Shown: positions 42,262 through 54,137 of the stretch, one piece after another | Position numbering within the stretch: the first letter of the stretch is position 1 | Layout of the letters: every line of letters starts with the position of its first letter | Origin: Achatina immaculata | Lineage: Eukaryota; Mollusca; Gastropoda; Stylommatophora; Achatinidae | Length of the DNA stretch: 64,000 bases | Assembly: GCA_009760885.1 (NCBI GenBank) | Contig: CM019692.1 | Location: 50,125,430-50,189,429 of the forward strand | Direction of reading: 5' to 3' | The notes under the pieces: generated by a model | Database searches by the model: none | Told to the model about the DNA's origin: nothing | The model's input: only the letters and a program-made list of their open reading frames with translations | Position numbers and translations under genes: made by a program

Positions 42262-43475
42262 TCCACATGTAAAACTTGTTTGGTGCAATTTTAAATTTTT
42301 AAGCCAGTGGGAGGAATATTTTCTCAAGACCAATATTTCCCTTGGCAATGTACTACCGTACTCGAGGCCAATATTTCCCTTGACAATATACTACCGTACT
42401 CAAGGCCAGTATTTCCCTTGGCAATATACTACCGTACTCGAGGTCAATATTTCCCTTGGCAATATACTACCGTACTCAAGGCCAGTATTTCCCATGGTAG
42501 TATACTACCGTAATCGAGGCCAATATTTCCCTTGCCAATATACTACCGTACTCGAGGCCAATATTTCTTTTGGCAATATACTACCGTACTCGAGGCCAAT
42601 ATTTCCCTTGGCAATATACTACCGTACTCGATGCCAATCTAGCTCCCCCATCATGACCGCCAACCCAGGTCCCCCCCCCCTCCTTGGTATATTGTAGGCT
42701 AATTTTGTTTAAACCCTCAAGCATTCAATCAACACAACAATACACTGACATGCAGTACAAATCACGAAGTCTGAATTCAATAATACAACAATTTTAATCT
42801 CACAATGAACCCAACAACCACAGACCATTGGCAGGACAATAAACATGACACTAGGACATTATACACCAAAAGAGGCAAAACAATGTGAGGAGCCATCAAT
42901 GAAAATGCAAATTAAGCCAAGCATAATATCAGTTGATAATTAAACTTCTCAGGTCTGCAATATTTACACTATTACTCTATGTACCTGGGGCCCTCAGCTC
43001 ACTGGGTCCTACCTATGGCATCCACCACTTTCATCTCCGCAGCCATTGCTGCCATTACCTACATCAGCAACATCTGTACTGACACCACACGTGGTCAGTC
43101 TACGTGAAAAAGCATAATACAAAAGCATACATGTTGCCAATCCAATCAACAGAAAAAATCACAGTGAAATCAAATACAAATTATCTTCTTACACGGAATG
43201 GCACGAACCCTACATCACAGCGTACTGCACAGCCGCATAATCAACACCACATGAGGTGGCACGGTCAGGATATAACTAACGATCACCATAAATACAATGA
43301 GTTTACAGCACATCCATAAGCACAATGGAACAAGACATCGCCCGGCCATTGTCTCCGTCTCAAAACTGATGCAAGCCTTTATATATATATACCCCGAAAC
43401 CAATTACCAAGTAAATCACGTGGACGATGACTTTTCGGTCCAGGGTTGTACACCCCTCGATCTAAGTATGTAGCG
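42262..43475 (-). repeat. 1.2-kb dispersed repeat, copy 2 (inverted relative to copy 1)
   Basis: Reverse-complement counterpart of 34439-35559: TACACCCCTCGATCTAAG at 43449, AACACCACATGAGGTGGC at 43243, TCTAGCTCCCCCATCATGAC at 42638, and GTAAAACTTG at 42269 matching the terminal GTTTTACA. It differs by a longer 38-bp array and by point changes throughout, so the two are old relatives, not a recent inversion. Confidence 0.8.
42325..42645. repeat. 38-bp minisatellite, ~8 copies, inside dispersed repeat copy 2
   Basis: Unit AATATTTCCCTTGGCAATAT plus ACTACCGTACTCGAGGCC, period 38. The same unit occurs about three times, on the other strand, at 35371-35481. Copy number thus varies between the two family members. 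Confidence 0.95.
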
Positions 43476-44493
43476 TCCAAACACATATCACAGAAATCAG
43501 GAGTTGCACATACAGCAGGGAAACTTTAACGGAAACCCAAAACGTGTGCATGAATGGTTGCAAGAATGGAAATTGTGAATGTACACAGAAATGAAAGAAT
43601 TAACAAAAAGGTACACAAGTTTTCCGGGCGAGCTGCGGTCGCCATAGTAATCTACTACACACACTTAAACTAGAAAAACATACTGACCTCCAATCATACG
43701 AAATCTCTTTGGACAACTTCCAACAGAATCACATTTCACAAATTTGTTCTAAAAAGAACACTACATAATGATCTACACAACAATCTGCCCTTAAAAGGCC
43801 AACCAAACTTACAGACAACCTACATATCGACTCAAACCAACACGAACAACCATCCGGGAACAAAACTAACAAGACCTCCTTTCTCTCTCACAACTCAATC
43901 AGAAGTATCCTGTCCTGTGCAAAAGAAACCCAGACCTCGTGACCAAGTAGCCAATGGGAATACGGTGACCTTCTTCTTCTTCTTCTTCTTCTTCTTCGTA
44001 CGCTTCTAACACAAAGATCTCCAGTCATCCTACTGAATTTACTCCTGTGGTCATGGAGAGGACCACAAGAGGTTCAGAGTATAGTGGGGCTTGGGCCTTT
44101 TCTCGGTGGGTCGCAGAAGCGGAATTGCGTGACACTGTGGTTTTCGTTGCACCAGTTTAGCCTAGAGTTGGACTTTTCACCAGAAAACCTCGACGTGATT
44201 TGTATATGAATATATCCTCGTCGGGTGAGAGGTGGTTGCCTATCTAGACCGCACTGGTCCAATATCTCCAACTTCAGCATTTTGTAGTCGTGGCCGCTAC
44301 CCTTCCTAGTTGTGACCAGGACGGAGCTTTTGTCGAGGAGGACGAATCCTCGCCACTAGTAAGTTTCACCCCTGGGTTAAGCCGGTTTAGGTGTATTATC
44401 CCAGTACGAGTGTATATAGGACGTGACCGGCCTCTAGAGCAGAGGTGCCGTGGTATGTGTAGCCCTAAAGTTTCACCCCTGGGTTAAGCTGGG
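43476..44493. other. No gene recognised
   Basis: (CTT)n at about 43971-43998. The 21-base word AGTTTCACCCCTGGGTTAAG occurs twice about 107 bases apart (44361 and 44468). Frames of about 65 codons are unrecognised. Confidence 0.5.
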
Positions 44494-45497
44494 AACCATC
44501 ATCATCATCATCAGGTGCCGTGCCGACTGGCGTTGGCTATTATGCTTCTCCAGAGTACCCGATCCTTCATGCAGGCCATCAGTTCAGTTGGTGATCTCCT
44601 TTCACACCATCCCGTCAGACTGTTCAGTATCATTTCTCTTGGTCTTCCTCTTGATCTTCTTCCTTCTATTTTTCCTGTTGTTATAATATTTTCAATGCCC
44701 CCTCTTATCATTGCATGTCCTATGAAAGTACATTGTCTCTCTCTTATCTTTCTGACAAGGTTTTTTGTCTCTCCAGCTCTTCTTATACATTCTTCATTAG
44801 TTATTTTTGCTGTCCAGGGGATTCGCAACATTCTTCGAATAAACCACATTTCTGCTGCTTCCAATGATTTTTGTGCAGACTTGCCTATTGTCCATGATTC
44901 ACTTCCATATAACAAGATAGGTTCAATATAGCATTTTAGGACTCGTTTTCTAACATTCATTGATAAAGATGTGTTAGCTAATATGTTTCTCATTCTCTGA
45001 AATGCAGTCTTTGCTTGCCCTATTCTGTTCCTAATTTCTGTTCTGCATTTCCCATCTGAAGTTATTAACTGCTCCAAGGTATTTGAATTTCTGCACCTGC
45101 TTTAGAATGGTTCCGTTTAATTTAATACTGCATGCTGGTGGATTCTGTTTCTTAGATATAACCATAGTCTCTGTCTTTTTGATGTTCAAAGTAAGGCCTT
45201 TCTGTTCACTTTCTTTGGCGACTTTATCCAAAAGATTTTGCAGGTCTTGTTGGTTCTCAGCTATCAGTACTGTGTCGTCAGCATACCGAAGGTTGTTAAT
45301 ATTGTATCCTCCAATTTTTATGCCTGGTTCTGTGATGATTGTTCTTAGAATATTCTCACTGTACAGAGAAAAAAGGTCTGGAGATAGTACACATCCTTGT
45401 CGCACCCCTTGTTTTATAGGCTGGGAACACGGTGATAAATCTTGCTCTTTGCTTGCATAAACATCTGAGCAGCGGTCAACAACTTTTGACCACAAAT
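44494..45497 (-). mobile_element. LINE-B (RTE-like), 5'-truncated copy B2
   Basis: A 1,004-bp minus-strand insertion with a probable 7-bp duplication AGCTGGG at 44487-44493 and 45498-45504. The 3' tail is (CAT)n at 44498-44513 on the plus strand. It shares the tail sequence with B1 (19823-20338). Confidence 0.87.
44511..45495 (-). pseudogene. LINE-B2 RT C-terminal half, one frameshift
   Basis: Frame 45495-45031: QPIKQGVRQGCVLSPDLFSL, NNLRYADDTVLIAENQQD with an intact YADD box, LTLNIKKTETMVISKK, VQKFKYLGA. A single-base shift near 45068 moves to 45077-44511: QLITSDGKCRTEIRNRIGQA, LKCYIEPILLYGSESW, MWFIRRMLRIPWTAKITN, RSRGRPREMILNSLTGW, ending SRHGT. Only one lesion in about 310 codons, so this is among the youngest RT fragments here. 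Confidence 0.92.
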
Positions 45498-45559
45498 AGC
45501 TGGGTTACAACCACTATTCTGATACAGAATATCATCCTGATTTGGATACCTCAAAAAAA

Positions 45560-45765
45560 AAGGGGGGGAGGGAATGCTATTAGGAACATGAAGACGCACA
45601 ATTATTACGAACTGAACCAAGCGAGAAAGACATGGTTTGAGGGATCCAGACTTGTTCAAGACAGGTTTGGCAGAGGAACCTTTGTAGATGGCTTACGTTC
45701 CATTGGGGATTCAGAGGACTGATGATGATGATGATGACGATGATGATGATGATGATGATGAAATA
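45560..45765 (+). mobile_element. Probable LINE 3' terminus with (GAT)n tail
   Basis: A plus-strand frame ends KTWFEGSRLVQDRFGRGTF then VDGLRSIGDSED with TGA at about 45720, and runs straight into (GATGATGAC)n to about 45762. QDR..FVDGLxSIGDSED before a GAT tail is a known type of RTE-like ORF2 ending. Unrelated in sequence to LINE-B next to it. Confidence 0.5.
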
Positions 45766-46327
45766 AAACTAGAGCTCAAATGACTACTGTATTCCGCATT
45801 AAGTTCCACTGCTGGCTGTAACCTATTTTGGCTACAGGATTTCCAGCTAGTAAAATTACTCGGTAAAGTTCGGATGCGTTTTGGATTTCATTGCGAGAGA
45901 AATAACTACGCGATTTCTCCAACGTGATAGCTGTGCGGTCCCCTGCTGTAACTCTCCTGTCTAACCAGTTGTACAAACACTGAGAGGGAAAAAAAGTCTT
46001 CTCCATGAAGGGAAAATATGAGTTTCACCGCGAGGTGCACTGAATTACACTGCACACAAATGTGTGGCTTAGAGTACATACTAAAATCACTCGTATTTAC
46101 ATCAAATGAATCGATATTTTGTAACCCTGACCTCTCTTTCCTAAATGCTTTTTGTTAACTGATCTCCGAGCTTCAGTAACAGCGTGTTGTACGGTGGTAC
46201 TTTTGCTGGTGAAATCCATGCATACTATCTCCACCAGCAGTACCAGTAAACAAGAACAGAAACTATACGTGCCACAGTAAGATACGTTTCTAGGCGCGGA
46301 TGAATATTATTCCAGAACTGAGGTGAA
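45766..46327. other. No gene recognised
   Basis: Unique sequence without a convincing frame. Confidence 0.5.
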
Positions 46328-46570
46328 AATTTGTCACACTGATATATGAGATTGAACTACCAAACTGTCACACTGATATATGAGACTGAACTACCAAACT
46401 GTCACACTGATATATGAGACTGAACTACCAAACTGTCACACTGATATATGAGACTGAACTACCAAACTGTCACACTGATATATGAGACTGAACTACCAAA
46501 CTGTCACACTGATATATGAGACTGAACTACCAAACTGTCACACTGATATATGAGACTGAACTAGCAAACT
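46328..46570. repeat. 34-bp minisatellite, 7 copies
   Basis: CTGTCACACTGATATATGAG plus ACTGAACTACCAAA repeated every 34 bp with almost no variation. Confidence 0.97.
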
Positions 46571-46773
46571 GACGTGAGCAATGAAAGCGAGGGAGTGATT
46601 AGCCGGAGCAATAAAGAATCTTAAAGGAAATGGAGAAGAGAGAAATCTGAAAAACAGAGCCACTATCTGTGAACGATGAGCGAAAAGTAGATGAAACGAT
46701 CCAGGAAGAAGGATCTTTTTTTTCGGTTCCTCCAAACGAACGCGAAGCATTCACTATGACCAGTTTGATGTTT

Positions 46774-46803
46774 GATCTATCTATCTATCTATCTATCTAT
46801 CTA

Positions 46804-46846
<43 letters not shown>

Positions 46847-46856
46847 ATCTGTCTGT

Positions 46857-46935
<79 letters not shown>
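46774..46935. repeat. (CTAT)n-(CTGC)n-(CTGT)n compound microsatellite
   Basis: CTAT units to about 46848, CTGC units to about 46893, then CTGT units to 46935. Confidence 0.97.
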
Positions 46936-46936
<1 letters not shown>

Positions 46937-48214
46937 GGATAAAGTACAAAATGTAGAACCCTTTATTTCCGTCTGAAAGTAAAAATGTCCATAAAGTTTT
47001 GCCTGTCAATCATAATTCATCTCTTCTAGTGCCTCTCTGACCTCTCCGAGAATCCCCGGAATACACTTTCAGGATAAAGAAAGTCTTACTTTCAGTTGTT
47101 CGCTAAACTGTACTTGCGCCATTTTGTACTGATTAACCTACTTTCCATATCGTAAATTTCCTGAAGAAAACCATTTCTTCTTCTTCTTCTTCTTCTGCTG
47201 CTGCTGCTGCTTCTACTTCAATGTTTAAATGCTGGCTCAAGCAAGATCTGGATTCCCGGGGTGGCCATGAGGAAGTCCACATTTCAGATGTTCACGGTAA
47301 GCTCACACCTTTCTCTTTCATATCCAGACCTAGAGGCCTGCTCTAATACACAGCAGATCCGTAAATGGTGGACATTTCCTGGAAAACATGCACAGGAGAC
47401 TATGCCCCGCCCTAGCAAGGACACTGATTTGTTGCTGATGTCTTAAATGAAGAAGAGGTTGTTCAACAGTCTGCAATGGCCTGTCGGTTCTTGGTAGGAT
47501 AAAATATTATAGAACTCAGAATTTGTATGACAGGGTCACGTGGTAGATGAGAGGGGAGAGAATGTGGGCTACGGGTTGTCCCCTCACTCTCCTCCTTGTG
47601 GGAAAGAAATCAAAACTCACAATGAGAGAACACGGGCTGGACCACACTTGGTTGTGGATAACAAAACTGTCCTTGGACGGAAACAATGCGGCAACCCTGT
47701 CCTAGCTTCAGCAAATGTCACATACGCCCAGAGTCTCTCCACATCTCACAAAGGCTTATTCAGGTCTGAAAGGATGACGAACAAGGATTCTTTCCACATC
47801 TTCCCCACCAATAAAAAAGCCATCCCCCAACTAGTCGATCATCGCGTTGTTACCTCTCCTTCTTCCGCCTCCTTTTTTTCCATTCTTTACGTCTCTGCTA
47901 AACTTCTTTTTCCCCCCGACCCTATTTTTTTTAAATTCTTATTGGGCAGTCACGAGGGGGCGGGGCGGGGCGGTGCTGGGGAGGGGGCATGCTGGACAGC
48001 CTTCTCTCCTTCCGCCCACAAAGTGTCTGAGTTAGGAACTAGGACACAATGATAGCCTACTAATATATTTGTATATGAGCGAACTCAGTCGGTATCATTG
48101 CTCACATTCAAGCAAACACGCGCTTAACTGAAACGAGACTCTGTTTAAGCTGTTTTAGAAATAACGACTCACAATGTCCAAAAACTAAAATAGAAAAAGA
48201 AAACTGTGGAAAAC

Positions 48215-48253
<39 letters not shown>

Positions 48254-49589
48254 GAGAGAGAGAGAGAAAAGATATCTAGGCGGGGGGGGGGGGGGGGGGG
48301 AATGATTTCATCGGAGACGATAGAAAACACAAAACAACTAAATGGAACTGAAATGAAAAATAAGAACTTGTAAAATTCAGACGAACCTTTCATCATAAAT
48401 ATCTTCATCTTTTTCTTCGTAGGCACACTGGCGATGATGTGTGGTACCCTGATTTTTGCGATGGGCCTTTTGATTGGGTACCTCCGACTTCAGCACCTTT
48501 CCTCGCTAGGGCGGACTGTGGCCTTGCTTGGACTACCATGAAGACAGTGGTGTAGGCTGGCCTGTCCAAAACTTTGTTTTCCAGCCTCTGTGGCTGTACT
48601 TAAGCCCCTTCTCCATGTAAGATCCAGCTTGCAACACTGGCTGCCCAGACAGCTTTGAGACAGTCCACAGAGACAGTCGACTTTGGGATGAGGAATCCGA
48701 TGAGTGTTTCAACGATATCCATTCCCCGCCACCTATAGTCTGCTGGCTCGGTTTTATTTACATCATTCTGATAGCCATTGTTGTAAGACCCATAGGCTTG
48801 TCACGTCCTGGATTCATTGGTTTCACGCCAGATTTTCTTCATCCCTGCCGGAAATATCCATGTCCTCATCCATCCACCAACCTGACATTATATTTTACAA
48901 AAACAACAATTACAATTAGTGTTGACTGCTCCAGGTTTCTGGGCTACAGAAGTAGGTCAGAGTTTTTAAGCAAACAGATCTATCTTCCCTGTCTCGCGAA
49001 GACTATGTTAAGATAAGTGTGTTCTTAACACAGTTGTTCCCTGGGGAATCATAAATATGAAAGATTTTATTGGCCGATTGGCTTATTTTAATTTACTTTT
49101 TTTGTTGTTGACTTTTTCAGATTTTCTTTTTGCTCTGCATAAAGCTCTTCCACACAGAATTTGATACGCTTATTTCTGTCTATGAATATTTCTGGAAAAC
49201 CTGTAGGTTTGGAAAATTCACAAGAGTGGAATGAAGGCCACTAGGAGAACCACTCCCGAATACATACGAAAAGTAACGGCTTGGGCAGTGGGAAGATGTA
49301 GGTTACAATCTTTGAGCGGCGAAATACCTTGTGTCTTGGTGAAGGTCATCAGTTAGTGTTGACGGCTGTAGGAGCTTCAGATATCCAATTACGAAAATAG
49401 GCACCTGGTTCTTCTATCTTCAACACTATATCCTATATAGGTATCTATGGTATGATAAAGCCACCTTTATCTCTCACCTTTTTGCTTAAAGATGAGCAAA
49501 AAAAAGGGTGGATGATAAAAACTGTATTTGATCTTATCATTTGCTTAATGATTACTTAAATTCGAAAATAGAAATCTGTCCTTAGGCAT
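46936..49589. other. No gene; simple repeats and one weak LINE trace
   Basis: Contains (CTT)(CTG)n at 47173-47215, (GA)n at 48218-48268 and a G run at 48282-48300. On the minus strand near 47500-47450 the reading ILSYQEPTGHCRLLNNLF resembles the ILFCLRTGHCRLLSHLH block of LINE-F, suggesting an old RNase-H LINE trace. A 170-codon frame at 47540-48052 and others have no recognisable domain. Confidence 0.45.
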
Positions 49590-49723
49590 TTCCACGCCAG
49601 AGATATCTTAACAGCAACAACTAAAGACGTGGCTCCAGTAAAGAAAACACAAAAGAATGGATGTATTGCAGCAGGCACACTAGAACTGATAAAACAGCGT
49701 AGAGAAATAAAGACGCAATGGAA

Positions 49724-49922
49724 TGTATAAAACAGGAAAAAGTAGGAGCAGCTTTATTACTTAATGATTACAAAGTTGTGACGTTTCGGCGTGAGCCTTT
49801 TTCATATAAAAACATACAGGACGAAGAAATAGAGAGAGGAGATAAAGTATAGATTCACATGAATACTATTTTTTTTTAATTTAAAAGAGTACTTAGCTGT
49901 AAATTGTAAGGTGTGGCTTGTC
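49724..49922. mobile_element. 199-bp insertion in LINE-E3 with 10-bp TSD
   Basis: Bounded by CGCAATGGAA at 49714-49723 and 49923-49932 (10/10). Removing it restores the LINE-E reading EIKTQWKVT seen as MKKIWKVT in E1, so it is a clean insertion. Minus strand 49808-49779 reads AAAGG-CTCAC-GCC-GAAAC-GTC, which looks like stem II, loop and GAAA core of a hammerhead ribozyme, but the CTGATGA box is replaced by ATATGAAA. Penelope-like retroelements carry such ribozymes, so it may be a truncated piece of one. Class remains unproven. Confidence 0.65.
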
Positions 49923-50397
49923 CGCAATGGAAAGTGACACATAACCACAAAGAGGAATATAAATCTTTAACAAAAGAAGTACGAAGAAACATAAGAAAAG
50001 ACACACAACAATACATACAAGATTGTTGTGAAAGAATAGAAGGACATCAGAAGTGTGGAAGAGTTAGTGAAATGTTTAAAGAAATGAAGACATTGACGAG
50101 AAATATCACACCTCAGCTAAATGTAATTTGTTACGAGATGGGGAAGACCTTGACAGAGACAGAGGAAATTCTAGAAAGATGGCAGGAATATTGCAAAGGA
50201 ATGTAAGAAACAACTGACTGTGAAAGCAGAAATCAACAGTGTGAATTATTATTATTGGAGGAGAAAGAACCCCAACCGACAATAGAAGAAGTTTTATGGG
50301 CAATAAAGAATCTGAAAAATGGTAAATCACCAGGACGTGATGAGATAATAGCTAAATTTATTAAAGCAGGAGGACAGGAATGTGCAACAATCTATCA

Positions 50398-52045
50398 TCT
50401 TAAGTAAAGAATGGAAACAGACTAACAGAGTATACATCACAAAGGAGCAGAATTCCACTGAAATCAACCAGTTCAGGCTGATCTCACTTCTGAATGTGGA
50501 AGGAAAGATATTCTTCTCCGTAATGGCAAGAGGACTAACAAGATACCTCCTAGATAATGGTTACGTTTACACATCTGTGCAGAAGGGAGGAATGCCAGGT
50601 TCCCAGGATGTCTCGAGCATGCTTCAATGATTTGGGAAGCTATTCAGCAGGCAAGATCTGGAAAGCAAGATCTACAGGTAATATGGCTTGACCTAGGCAA
50701 TGCGTATGGCTCAGTACCGCACCAGATGATATGGCTAGCACTAGACACGTATCATGTGCCAAAAGAAATCACGAATATGCTGAAAATGTACTTCACAGGG
50801 TTCCTCGTGAGATTTGGAAAATCAGGATATATTACAAGATGGATTGAGCTCCAGGTAGGAATTGCAATGAGCTGTACAGTATCTCCCATACTGTTCGTGC
50901 TAGCCATGCAAGTAATCTTGAAAGCAGCAGAAGGAGCAACAGAAGGCCCAAGGTTCAGAAATGGATGTCAGATGCCACCACTAAAAGCATTCATGGATGA
51001 CACAACAGTAATAACAACCAGCGAAACACAGGCACGAAAGATGTTAGAGCGTTTGGACAGCCTTATCATATGGTGCCGCATGAGCTTCAAGCCAAAGAAG
51101 TCAAGAAGTCTGTCACTCATAAAGGGGAGAGTGATAGAAAGATCATACACAGTGGCAAATCAAATAATCCTAACTGTAGGGGAATAGCCAGTGATTACCC
51201 TTGGCAGAGTATATGATGCTTCCATGAAAAACTCAAACGCTGTGAAGCAGGTCATAGAAATGGCACAGAATGGACTGAACATCATAGACAAAAGCAAGCT
51301 ACTGGGGAAGTTCAAAATATGGTGCCTCCAGTTCATGCTGATTCCAAAATTGATGTGGCCACTACTCATTTACTGCGCAGTAGAGACAGTCGAAAGAAAG
51401 ATAAATAAATCCATAAGAAAGTGGCTGGGCGTGCCACCAGGATTAACTGATGTGGCACTGTACTGCAAGAAGAGCAAACTGCAGCTGCCATTCAAATCTG
51501 TGGTCGAAGAATACAAAGTAGGAAAGACAAGACTTGCAATGATGCTACAAGAATCTACAGATCCAGTAGTACGAGAAGTGCAGCCACCACTTAAAACTGG
51601 ACGAAAGTGGAAAGTAAGTGAGGAAGTGACCGCAGCCAGTGAAACACAGGAGCTGAAAGAAGTAATAGGATACACCCTGACCAACAAAGGGGGATTTGGT
51701 CATGGTGGATTCAAATGGTGGTCAAAGGGCTTCTTTAAGGAAAGAAGGGATATGATCATTCAGAGGATGATAAGCAGGTCCAGAAGGCAGTCCAACAGGC
51801 ACAGCAAGGTCAGTGAACAACATGGGAGAAAGTCCTGCAGAGATCACTAACATGGAATGACATTTGGAAAATAGCACCCTTGAGACTCAGCTTCATCATC
51901 AGAGCTACTTATGACCTTCTGCCTACAGACTCCAACCTATACAAATGGGGTTTATCAGAAGACACAAAGTGCCCTCTCTGCAACGAAAGGCAAACACTGG
52001 AACCTGTGCTGTCAGCATGCAGAGTATCATTAGGTCAAGGACGCT
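50398..52045 (+). mobile_element. LINE-G (R2/NeSL-like, RLE-type) segment
   Basis: Middle and C-terminal RT part of a LINE unrelated to its host LINE-E. No target duplication can be seen because host sequence is missing at the junction. The segment ends just after a zinc-finger motif, before where a restriction-like endonuclease domain would begin. Confidence 0.8.
50410..52040 (+). pseudogene. LINE-G reverse transcriptase and zinc finger
   Basis: Frame 50382-50630: FRLISLLNVEGKIFFSVMAR. Frame 50627-51187: LQVIWLDLGNAYGSVPHQMI (motif A; the D is kept), QVGIAMSCTVSPILFVLAMQ, PLKAFMDDTTVITTSE (FMDD in place of FADD, carrying both catalytic D). A TAG at 51185-51187 is the only break before LGRVYDASMKNSN (51191-51850): KWLGVPPGLTDVALYCKKSK, GGFKWWSKGFFKERRDM. 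A last frame (51880-52107) has LRLSFIIRATYDLLPT and CPLCNERQTLEPVLSAC, fitting CX2CX7HX4C with H replaced by P. That finger precedes the nuclease in RLE-type LINEs; here the nuclease is absent. Confidence 0.85.
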
Positions 52046-52093
52046 ACACATACTGTCACCTTACTTATTTAACTTGTATACTGAAAATATATA

Positions 52094-52646
52094 ATGAGGA
52101 ATGTTAGAGAAGATGTAGACAAAGAATATTACGATGTCATAACAATTGGAGATTATGAAATACCAGAGATTATATATGCTGATGACACAGTATTACTGTC
52201 CACAACACAAAAAGGAATGGAAAAACCAATTATGTCAGTCCGTAAGAACAGCGAAGAGCAAAACCTCTATCTTAATGCAAAGAAAACTAAACTGATGACA
52301 ACTGACAAAACAAACAAGGCAGCTGAAATATGTATCATGAGGAAAAACTGGAAGAAGTGGAGAGTTTTGAATATCTTGGATCACTACTAACTAGTAATGG
52401 AGATAGAATGAGGGAAATTAAAAGAAGGACTTCTATCGCTCTTCAGAAAGTAAAACAACTAAAGAATCTGTGGAGAGGAGCAGACAGAACCATAAAAATA
52501 AGATTTTTAAGGGCATGCATCTTTCCCATCGCAACATATGCCTGTGAGACCTTGACACTTAACAAAACAGCTGAGAAACATATAAATGCCTTTGAATGTA
52601 AATGCTACAGAAGAGTTCTTCAAATATCATGGACACAAAAAAGAAC

Positions 52647-52677
<31 letters not shown>

Positions 52678-52963
52678 ACAAGAACTAAATATTGAAGAAG
52701 GTTGGTTAGTAAAGAGTATTAAACAGAGAAAACTTAAATATTTTGGACACATTAAACGTCATGATAATCTAGAGAAGACCGTCTTGAAAGGGTACATAAT
52801 GGGAAAAAGAAAGAGAGGAAGACCAAGGCGAAGATGGCTGCAAAACATCGTTGGTGATCTGCAAAAGAATGCATCAGCAGCAGGCCATCTTGCTCACAAC
52901 CGAGAGGCCTACAGGAGAGCTGTTAGGGAGGCAAAGTTCCGCAAGGGATATGCAAATGAATGA
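52094..52963 (+). pseudogene. LINE-E3 RT C-terminal part, broken
   Basis: Three overlapping frames: 52094-52390 (EIIYADDTVLLSTTQKGMEK, NLYLNAKKTKLMTTDKTNK), 52330-52695 (EEVESFEYLGSLLTSNGD, RFLRACIFPIATYACET), 52586-52963 (EEGWLVKSIKQRKLKYFGHI, KRGRPRRRWLQNIVGDL). The switch between the first two is a one-base loss near 52340; an (AT)n expansion at 52647-52675 has been inserted in the YRRVLQISWTQK region. YADD is intact. Confidence 0.88.
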
Positions 52964-52980
52964 ATGAATGAGAGGTGCGA

Positions 52981-53409
52981 AGTGTTAGTGACTTCACATT
53001 TCCAGGTCATTTCAAACATTTAAGTATGGATGCCAGCACCTGTCCTTGCTACCTTTGTTTTCCAATGAAAATCCCAGGTACCTACTTTTTTTTAAAGTAG
53101 GGTTGACCCCAGTGTCGTACGGTCCGAAAAAACTCCTCCTAAGTGCAAAATCGAACCAGGAACATTCTGATGGACACATGAATACACTAATCACTCCATC
53201 ACCACGTCACCTTACATAAAATATTCTTTACCTGCTACCCTCCGTTCTTCCTTCTTCTCTTTAAAATTTTTTTTTATCCTCGAGTCAGTTTACCTGCGAA
53301 ACAAATATCTCTTTGTTAACTGATGTGATGGATAAGGACTTGTATAAGAAAAAAAACTGTTTCATTTCTTCGGGAATGTGAATTGCTTTTTTTTTTCTTT
53401 CTTATCAAT
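52981..53409. other. No gene recognised
   Basis: Unique sequence with T-rich tracts; nothing gene-like. Confidence 0.5.
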
Positions 53410-54137
53410 TCTAAGCCACAGACTGGACTTCAAAATCCAAATAGTAGGGTATTATAAGCCACAGACTGGACTTCAAAATCCAAATAGTAGGGTATTATAA
53501 GCCACAGACTGGACTTCAAAATCCAAATAGTAGGGTATTATAAGCCACAGACTGGACTTCAAAATCCAAATAGTAGGGTATTATAAGCCACAGACTGGAC
53601 TTCAAAATCCAAATAGTAGGGTATTCTAAGCCACAGACTGGACTTCAAAATCCAAATAGTAGGGTATTATAAGGTACAGACTGGACTTCAAAATCCAAAT
53701 AGTAGGGTATTATAAGGTACAGACTGGATACAAAATCCAAATAGTAGGGTATTATAAGGTACAGACTGGATACAAAATCCAAATAGTAGGGTATTCTAAG
53801 CCACAGACTGGACTTCAAAATCCAAATAGTAGGGTATTATAAGGTACAGACTGGATACAAAATCCAAATAGTAGGGTATTATAAGGTACAGACTGGATAC
53901 AAAATCCAAATAGTAGGGTATTATAAGGTACAGACTGGATACAAAATCCAAATAGTAGGGTATTCTAAGCCACAGACTGGATACAAAATCCAAATAGTAG
54001 GGTATTCTAAGCCACAGACTGGATACAAAATCCAAATAGTAGGGTATTCTAAGCCACAGACTGGATACAAAATCCAAATAGTAGGGTATTCTAAGCCACA
54101 GACTGGACTTCAAAATCCAAATAGTAGGGTATTATAA
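53410..54137. repeat. 43-bp minisatellite, ~17 copies
   Basis: Unit AAGCCACAGACTGGACTTCA plus AAATCCAAATAGTAGGGTATTAT. Two variants, GCCACAGACTGGACTTC (43 bp) and GGTACAGACTGGATAC (42 bp), occur in blocks, so multi-unit duplications or conversion spread them. The minus-strand 105-codon frame at 53796-54113 is due to 42-bp units being a multiple of three. Confidence 0.97.

Larger units (their letters stand above)
49590..52980 (+). mobile_element. LINE-E mosaic copy E3
   Basis: Plus-strand LINE-E in three parts. 49590-49723 (ARDILTATTKDVAPVKKTQK NG, LELIKQRREIKT), interrupted by a 199-bp insert, resumes at 49923 (QWKVTHNHKEEYKSLTKE, ERWQEYCKGM, KNLKNGKSPGRDEI) to about 50397. LINE-G sequence then occupies about 50398-52045. 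LINE-E resumes at about 52046 (YLFNLYTENI-like frame, EIIYADDTVLLSTTQKGME, FEYLGSLLTSNGD, ending GYANE at 52963) with an (AATG)n tail. E sequence between IYHL and the PYLFNLY block, about 170 residues including RT motif A, is missing. Confidence 0.85.

Noticed and set aside
47540..48052. 170-codon frame
   Set aside because: No recognisable domain, runs into a G-rich tract, no homologous support; not called a gene.
53796..54113. 105-codon minus repeat protein
   Set aside because: Arises from 42-bp units in the 43-bp minisatellite.
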